Assembly (NCBI GenBank): GCA_036401055.1
Contig: DASWWC010000016.1
Coordinates: 1 to 10,944 of the forward strand
DNA length: 10,944 nucleotides
Direction: 5' to 3'
Origin: Pelomonas sp036401055
Lineage (GTDB): Bacteria > Pseudomonadota > Gammaproteobacteria > Burkholderiales > Burkholderiaceae_C
Positions 6,174-10,944 of the stretch are shown piece by piece (the first letter of the stretch is position 1; every line of letters starts with the position of its first letter). The notes under the pieces were generated by a model. It was not told where the DNA came from, made no database searches, and saw only the letters and a list, made by a program, of their open reading frames with translations. The position numbers and the translations under genes are program-made.

Positions 6174-7568
6174 ATGTCACCTGCACTACTTTTGATCGGG
6201 GTTCTCACCTATTTCGGGCTGTTGCTCGTATTGGCGCGGTGCGTTTCGCACGGTTCCGGGGCTGAGGGTTTTTACGTGGGGGGTCGGGAAAGTCCCTGGC
6301 CCGTCGTCGCCTTCGGGATGATCGGGACATCGCTGTCAGGCGTCACCTTCATCAGCGTGCCGGGTTCGGTCGCGACCAGCGGCTTCACCTATCTCCAGAT
6401 CGCGCTGGGTCAGGTGGTCGGCTACGTCGTCATCGCCTTCCTGCTTTTGCCGGCTTTCCACCGGCTCGGGTTGGCATCGATCTATGGCTTCCTGGGCGAG
6501 CGCCTGGGACCGGCGGCGCAGCGGCTGGGCTCGGCCTTCTTCGTGCTGAGCCGCACGCTGGGCGCCACCGCCCGGCTCTACCTCGTGGTTCAGGTGCTGC
6601 ACACGCTCATCCTCGCGCCGCTGGGCGTGCCCTTTGCGGTCGGCGCAGCCGTCGTGCTGGCGATGATCCTGCTCTACACGGTGGACGGCGGCGTGAAGGC
6701 GCTCGTGTGGACCGACACGCTGCAGACCGCCGGCATGCTGACCGGCCTCGTCGTCTGCGTCGTGCTGCTGTGGCGCGTGGACGCCTTCGCGCAGCTCGAC
6801 GCCGCAGGCCTGTCGCACGTCTGGGTGGGCGACCCGCTCTCCCGTGACTTCTCGGCCAAGGCGCTGCTGGCCGGCATGTTCATCGCCATTGCAATGACGG
6901 GGCTGGACCAGGAGATGATGCAGAAGAGCCTGTCCGTGAAGCGGCTGCGAGATTCGCAGAAGAACCTGCTGGTGCTGGCGGTGCTGATGCTGGTGGTCGT
7001 CGGCGCCTTCCTGCTGCTGGGCGGGCTGCTGACATTGTTCGCGCGCGAACATGGCCTGGCAGCGGCGGGCGACACGCTGTTCCCGGCCGTGGTCATGCAG
7101 CACCTGCCCGCATGGGTGCAAGCGGTGTTCGTGCTGGCGCTGGTGTCGGCCCTGCTGCCGAGCGCCGACGGCGCGCTGACCGCGCTGACGGCCAGCACCT
7201 GCCTGGACCTGCTGCGAGTCGGCAAGGACGACACGCGTACTCGCCGGCGCGTGCACCTGGGCTTTGCAGTGGTGTTCCTCGCACTGGTGCTGGGCTTCAA
7301 GGCCCTGGACAACGCCAGCATGATCTACCTCATCCTCAAGCTCGCGGGCTACACCTACGGGCCGCTGTTGGGATTGTTCGCGTTCGCGCTGTTCACGCCG
7401 CGGGCGCTGTCGGGGCGGCTGCTCGTCGCGGTGTGCATTGCTGCGCCGCTGTTGTGCGCGGTACTGGATTTCGGGCAGCCCTGGCGCGGCTACCAGATCG
7501 GACTGGAGCTGCTGCTGCTCAACGGCGCGCTGACCTGGGGAGGGCTGTGGCTGCTGTCCAGGCGCTGA
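6174..7568 (+). CDS. Sodium:solute symporter (SSS family), substrate unknown
   Basis: This 464-residue integral membrane protein has about 12-13 hydrophobic helices. Family hallmarks are the FYVGGRE loop (33-39) before helix 2, the helix with GTSLSGVTFISVPG (51-64), the cytoplasmic loop DGGVKALVWTDTLQ (171-184), DQEMMQKSLSVK (245-256) and the Na+-site helix with ALLPSADGALTALTAS (326-341). Members couple inward sodium flow to uptake of sugars, amino acids, carboxylates or similar solutes; the DQEMMQ form occurs in a branch whose substrates are poorly defined, so I assign none. Length is at the short end (450-550 is usual), ending soon after the last helix in LLSRR. ATG 6174 precedes the expected first hydrophobic helix (MSPALLLIGVLTYFGLLLVLA) and has no Shine-Dalgarno. 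Eleven bases separate its stop from mdlA, so one transcript is likely. Confidence 0.88.
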   Translation: MSPALLLIGVLTYFGLLLVLARCVSHGSGAEGFYVGGRESPWPVVAFGMIGTSLSGVTFISVPGSVATSGFTYLQIALGQVVGYVVIAFLLLPAFHRLGLASIYGFLGERLGPAAQRLGSAFFVLSRTLGATARLYLVVQVLHTLILAPLGVPFAVGAAVVLAMILLYTVDGGVKALVWTDTLQTAGMLTGLVVCVVLLWRVDAFAQLDAAGLSHVWVGDPLSRDFSAKALLAGMFIAIAMTGLDQEMMQKSLSVKRLRDSQKNLLVLAVLMLVVVGAFLLLGGLLTLFAREHGLAAAGDTLFPAVVMQHLPAWVQAVFVLALVSALLPSADGALTALTASTCLDLLRVGKDDTRTRRRVHLGFAVVFLALVLGFKALDNASMIYLILKLAGYTYGPLLGLFAFALFTPRALSGRLLVAVCIAAPLLCAVLDFGQPWRGYQIGLELLLLNGALTWGGLWLLSRR

Positions 7569-7579
7569 GCCTATCGCGC

Positions 7580-9316
7580 ATGCTTGCGGGGTTCATCCGC
7601 GAGCATTGGCGCGCCTATGCGGCCGCCGGCGCGATGCTGACTTGCATCGCGATGCTGACCGTCTGGATCCCGCGCCAGGTGGGCCATGTGGTCGACGACC
7701 TCGTAGCTGGCGATCTGCAAGGCGATGCTTTGCCGCGGCAACTGGGCCTGCTCGTGGTGGCCGGCCTCGTCATCTATCTGCTGCGCGCGGGTTGGCGGCT
7801 GACATTGTTCAAGGCATCGTTTCGCCTCGGCGCGCGGCTGCGCACGCGGTTGTTTGCGCAGTTGGCGCTGCAGGGGCCGGCCTACTTCCAGTCGCAGCGC
7901 ACTGGCGACCTGATGGCGCTGGCAACCAACGACATCGACACGGTGGAGCAGGCGGCCGGCGAGGCCATGCTGGCGGGTTTCGACGGCTCGCAGACGCTAA
8001 TCCTTGTGCTTGCGATGATGACCATCGCGATCGACTGGCGCCTGGGCCTGGCGGCGTTGCTGCCCTTCCCCCTGATGGGGCTGGCGTTCTGGTGGATCTC
8101 CAAGCATCTGCATCAGGCCGCACAGGATTCGCTGACCCGATTCGGCGACCTGAACCAGCAGGTGCAGGAGAGTCTGGCCGGCGTGCGCACCGTGCGCTCG
8201 CTGGGCTTGGTGGCGCGCAGCGAGGCGCAGTTCGGCGGCCTTGCCGACCGCGCGGCAGAGGCCAGCTTCCGCTCGCAGCGCTGGGAGGCGGCCTATGAGC
8301 CGGCCGTCGGCATGACGCTGTCTGCCGCGACGGCCATCGCACTGGGCGTGGGTGGGTGGCTGGTGGCGCGCGGCGAGATCAGCATCGGACAGCTGACGGC
8401 CTTCACGATGTACCTGGGCCAACTGATCTGGCCGATGTTCGCGGCCGGCTGGGTGCTGGCGCTGCTGGAACGCGGCCGCGCGGCCTGGGGCCGGCTGGCG
8501 CCGGTGCTGGATGCGCCGCTGACACTGGCCGATGAGGGCAGGGCGGCGCTGCCGGCGCAGGCCTCGCTGCGGGCCGAGTCGCTGACGTTCAGTTTCCCCG
8601 GCGCCAAGCGGCCTGCCGTCGAGCAGGTGGACTTCACGTTGGCACCGGGCCGTACGCTAGGCATTGTCGGCGCGACAGGTGCGGGCAAGTCCACGCTGGT
8701 GCGCCTGCTGCTGCGCCAGGCCGAGCCCGATGCGGGCCGACTCACGCTGGGCGGCGTCGCGCTGCCCGAGCTGCCGTTGGCGACGCTGCGCGGGCACATT
8801 GCCTGGGTGCCTCAGGAGCCCTTCTTGTTCTCGGCGTCAGTGGCCGACAACATCGCGCTGGCCAGGCCCGCCGCCAGCCGAGATGAGATCGAAGCGGCGG
8901 CGCGGCTGGCGGCCGTGCACGACGACATCGCGCGGCTGCCCGGGGGCTATGCCACCGAGGTGGGCGAGCGCGGCGTGACGCTGTCCGGCGGCCAGCGCCA
9001 GCGCGTCGCCATCGCCCGTGCCCTGTTGAGCGATGCGCCGCTGCTGGTGCTGGACGATGCGCTGTCGGCCGTGGACACCGGCACCGAGACGGCCATCCTC
9101 GACCACCTGCGTGAGCTGAGGTCGGCGCGGCCCGACCGCAGCGTCATCGTCATCGCGCATCGCCTGTCGGCGGTCATGGATGCGGACGAGGTCATGGTGT
9201 TGAAGCAGGGCCATATCATCGAGCGCGGCACGCACCAGCAGCTGCTGGTGCTGGGCGGCTGGTACGCCTCGCAATGGCGCTATCAACAGATCGAGGCCAG
9301 CCTTGAGAGCGCCTGA
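7580..9316 (+). CDS. mdlA: ABC exporter half-transporter, MdlA-like (ATP-binding and permease domains)
   Basis: This 578-residue fused permease-ATPase has six membrane helices in residues 1-300 and a nucleotide-binding domain from about 328. Visible motifs are Walker A GATGAGKS (364-371), Q-loop PQEPF (Gln412), signature LSGGQ (468-472), Walker B LLVLDD (488-493), D-loop SAVD (496-499) and H-loop His527. The residue after Walker B is Asp493, not the catalytic Glu, as in E. coli MdlA (LDDALSAVD). Other MdlA-like stretches are AAVHDDIARLP, EVGERGVTLSGGQ and the tail GGWYASQWRYQQ. The protein should pair with the MdlB-like product of the next gene; the substrate is unknown (lipids or drugs for related exporters). 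ATG 7580 is favoured because it starts the expected N-terminus (MLAGFIREHW); no strong Shine-Dalgarno is seen. A GTG at 7547 has a purine run too close to it. Confidence 0.9.
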   Translation: MLAGFIREHWRAYAAAGAMLTCIAMLTVWIPRQVGHVVDDLVAGDLQGDALPRQLGLLVVAGLVIYLLRAGWRLTLFKASFRLGARLRTRLFAQLALQGPAYFQSQRTGDLMALATNDIDTVEQAAGEAMLAGFDGSQTLILVLAMMTIAIDWRLGLAALLPFPLMGLAFWWISKHLHQAAQDSLTRFGDLNQQVQESLAGVRTVRSLGLVARSEAQFGGLADRAAEASFRSQRWEAAYEPAVGMTLSAATAIALGVGGWLVARGEISIGQLTAFTMYLGQLIWPMFAAGWVLALLERGRAAWGRLAPVLDAPLTLADEGRAALPAQASLRAESLTFSFPGAKRPAVEQVDFTLAPGRTLGIVGATGAGKSTLVRLLLRQAEPDAGRLTLGGVALPELPLATLRGHIAWVPQEPFLFSASVADNIALARPAASRDEIEAAARLAAVHDDIARLPGGYATEVGERGVTLSGGQRQRVAIARALLSDAPLLVLDDALSAVDTGTETAILDHLRELRSARPDRSVIVIAHRLSAVMDADEVMVLKQGHIIERGTHQQLLVLGGWYASQWRYQQIEASLESA

Positions 9317-10944
9317 GACTGCGAAGAACCACGAGAAGCCTTGGCAGAGCGTGGGCCTGCTCCTCGACGCCGCTCGGCCCGAGAAGCCGCACCTGCTGCG
9401 TGGGGGGCTGTGGCTGGTCATCGCCGCCGGCCTGGAGGTGCTGGCGCCCATCCTCGGCAAGCGCTACATCGACCACCACCTGCTGCCGGGCAGTTACGAT
9501 TTCGGCGAGATGGCCACGCTGTTGGCCCTGGTGCTCCTGACCGGCTGGGCCGCGTCGTGGGTACGCTACGCGCAGCTGTCGCGCATGGCCGGTGTCGCCC
9601 GCCGCTCGGTGCTGCGGCTGCGCGAGCGCGTCTACGCGCATGTGCTTGCGTTACCCATGGCCTTCTTCGACAAGGCCATCACCGGGCAGCTTGTCAGCCG
9701 CGTCACCAACGACACCGAGTCGGTCAACCAGCTTTACCGACAGGTGCTGTATGTGATGCTGGACTCGACCATCGTCGTCGCCGGCTCGCTGGTCGCGATG
9801 GCCTTCCTCGACTGGCGGCTGATGCTCATCGTCGCGACGCTGGTGCCGGCCATGGTCGTCATCATCCTGGGCTACCAAAAGCTTTCTGCGCCAGCCGTCG
9901 CGCGCACGCGCCAGCTGCGCAGCGACATCAACGCGCAGATGGCCGAGAGCATGGCCGGCATGGCGGTGCTGCAGGCCAGCGGCGCGGCCAGCCGCTTCGG
10001 TCAGCGCTTCGAGACCACCAACGCCGAGCACCGGCTGTCACGCATCGCCGAGCTGCGCGCGAACGCCTGGCTGCTTCGTCCGGCACTGGACCTGATGAAC
10101 GTGCTGCTGCTCGTGACGGTCATCTACAGCTTCGGCCGACGTGAGCTGTCGGGACTGGAAGTGGGCCTGCTGTATGCCTTCCTGGCCTACATCGCCCGTG
10201 TCGTGGAGCCGCTGATCCAGATCACCATGCAGTTCGGCCAGTTGCAGCAGGCCATGGTGGCTGCGGCACGAGTGCGCACGCTGCTGGAGGAGGACGAGCG
10301 CCGCGGCCCGGCACAGGACGGCCATGGAATCGCTCAGGGCGGCATCCGCATCGAGGGCCTGAGCTTCGGCTACGACCCGGATCGGCCCGTGCTGCACCAT
10401 GTGGACGTGGACATCCCGGCTGGCACATTTGTTGGCATCGTGGGCCACACGGGGAGCGGCAAGAGCACGCTGCTGTCGCTGCTTTTGCGCTTCTACACGG
10501 CTCAGCTGGGCCGCATCACGGTGGACGGCCAGTCTCTGGCCGCCATCCCCGACGCCGCCTTCCGCGATGCGGTGGGCCTGGTGCCGCAGGAGCCCTTTCT
10601 GATGTCGGCCAGCGTGCGCGACAACATCGCGATGGGCCGGCCTGGCATCTCGGAAGAGGACGTCGAGGATGCGGCCCGGGCTGCCCGCGCCCACGACTTC
10701 ATCGCCGCACTGCCACAGGGCTATGACACCCGGCTGGGTGAGGGCGGCGCTCGCGTTTCCACTGGCCAGAAGCAGCTGCTCGCGATGGCACGGGCACTGG
10801 CCGGCGCGCCGCGCATCCTGTTCCTGGACGAGGCTACCAGCAACATCGACAGCGCAACCGAGCGGCTCGTCGGCGAGGCACTGGCTGCGCTCCACGGGCG
10901 CGTGACGGTGGTGGCCATCGCGCACCGCCTGTCCACCATCCGCG
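9303..10944 (+). CDS. mdlB: ABC exporter half-transporter, MdlB-like (3' end outside window)
   Basis: The frame is open from 9303 to the window end: 547 codons plus one base, with no frameshift. E. coli MdlB has 593 residues, so roughly 40-50 are missing. Six membrane helices occupy about 30-310, with MdlB-type blocks GQLVSRVTNDTESV (128-141) and LLYAFLAYIARVVEPL (289-304). The ATPase domain shows Walker A GHTGSGKS (381-388), Q-loop Gln429, signature STGQK (486-490) in place of LSGGQ, Walker B ILFLDE with catalytic Glu510, D-loop Asp516 and H-loop His541. There is no ATG before the first helix. TTG 9303 is chosen because GAGG (9293-9296) lies six bases upstream and the stretch KPWQSVGLLL follows, as in relatives; GTG 9351 is the alternative. 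The start overlaps the mdlA stop by 14 bases, fitting coupled production of a heterodimer. Confidence 0.88.
   Translation, partial: MRAPETAKNHEKPWQSVGLLLDAARPEKPHLLRGGLWLVIAAGLEVLAPILGKRYIDHHLLPGSYDFGEMATLLALVLLTGWAASWVRYAQLSRMAGVARRSVLRLRERVYAHVLALPMAFFDKAITGQLVSRVTNDTESVNQLYRQVLYVMLDSTIVVAGSLVAMAFLDWRLMLIVATLVPAMVVIILGYQKLSAPAVARTRQLRSDINAQMAESMAGMAVLQASGAASRFGQRFETTNAEHRLSRIAELRANAWLLRPALDLMNVLLLVTVIYSFGRRELSGLEVGLLYAFLAYIARVVEPLIQITMQFGQLQQAMVAAARVRTLLEEDERRGPAQDGHGIAQGGIRIEGLSFGYDPDRPVLHHVDVDIPAGTFVGIVGHTGSGKSTLLSLLLRFYTAQLGRITVDGQSLAAIPDAAFRDAVGLVPQEPFLMSASVRDNIAMGRPGISEEDVEDAARAARAHDFIAALPQGYDTRLGEGGARVSTGQKQLLAMARALAGAPRILFLDEATSNIDSATERLVGEALAALHGRVTVVAIAHRLSTIR

Noticed and set aside
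6336..7256. A 306-codon - strand open frame opposite the symporter
   Set aside because: It is Gln/His/Arg/Ala-rich antisense shadow of a membrane-protein gene; it has no start signal or recognisable domain.

Overview
The window reads as ordinary chromosome of a high-GC betaproteobacterium, probably Burkholderiales of the Roseateles/Rubrivivax/Leptothrix type. This rests on the strong G/C third-position codon use, a PEP-CTERM protein, a large secreted ExeM/NucH-type nuclease, and the overall style of the RuvC and MdlAB homologues. The genus is inference. I see no phage, IS, tRNA, rRNA or CRISPR signal.

Left block, + strand (1-2474): the tail of an unrecognised glycine- and aspartate-rich protein is followed by a tight three-gene run. 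The run is a PlsC-type lysophospholipid acyltransferase, a CdsA-like membrane protein and RuvC (Holliday-junction resolvase). Both junctions in the run are TGATG stop/start overlaps, so translation is probably coupled. The CdsA-like protein keeps the family's overall shape and C-terminus but has lost most of the recognisable active-site residues. A perfect 8-bp GC hairpin closes the block and can serve both converging transcripts.

Middle block, - strand (2518-6068): a 1015-residue extracellular nuclease is followed 23 bases later by a small PEP-CTERM protein. The nuclease consists of a signal peptide, lamin-tail domain, Ig-like/OB-like region, endonuclease/exonuclease/phosphatase domain and four RTX nonapeptides. 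The pair looks like an export operon, perhaps acting on extracellular DNA or biofilm matrix.

Right block, + strand (6174-10944): a divergent 105-base intergenic region leads into a sodium:solute symporter. Eleven bases later comes a heterodimeric ABC exporter pair closely resembling E. coli MdlA and MdlB; MdlB runs off the window end. The two ABC subunits have complementary defects (Asp in place of the catalytic Glu in MdlA; STGQ in place of LSGGQ in MdlB), which predicts one working and one degenerate ATP site.

No completely new system is evident. The best leads are the degenerate CdsA-like protein coupled to PlsC and RuvC, the nuclease/PEP-CTERM pair, and two start regions (plsC and the symporter) with the same -10-like/CGGCCC/ATG layout and no Shine-Dalgarno sequence, suggesting leaderless mRNAs.
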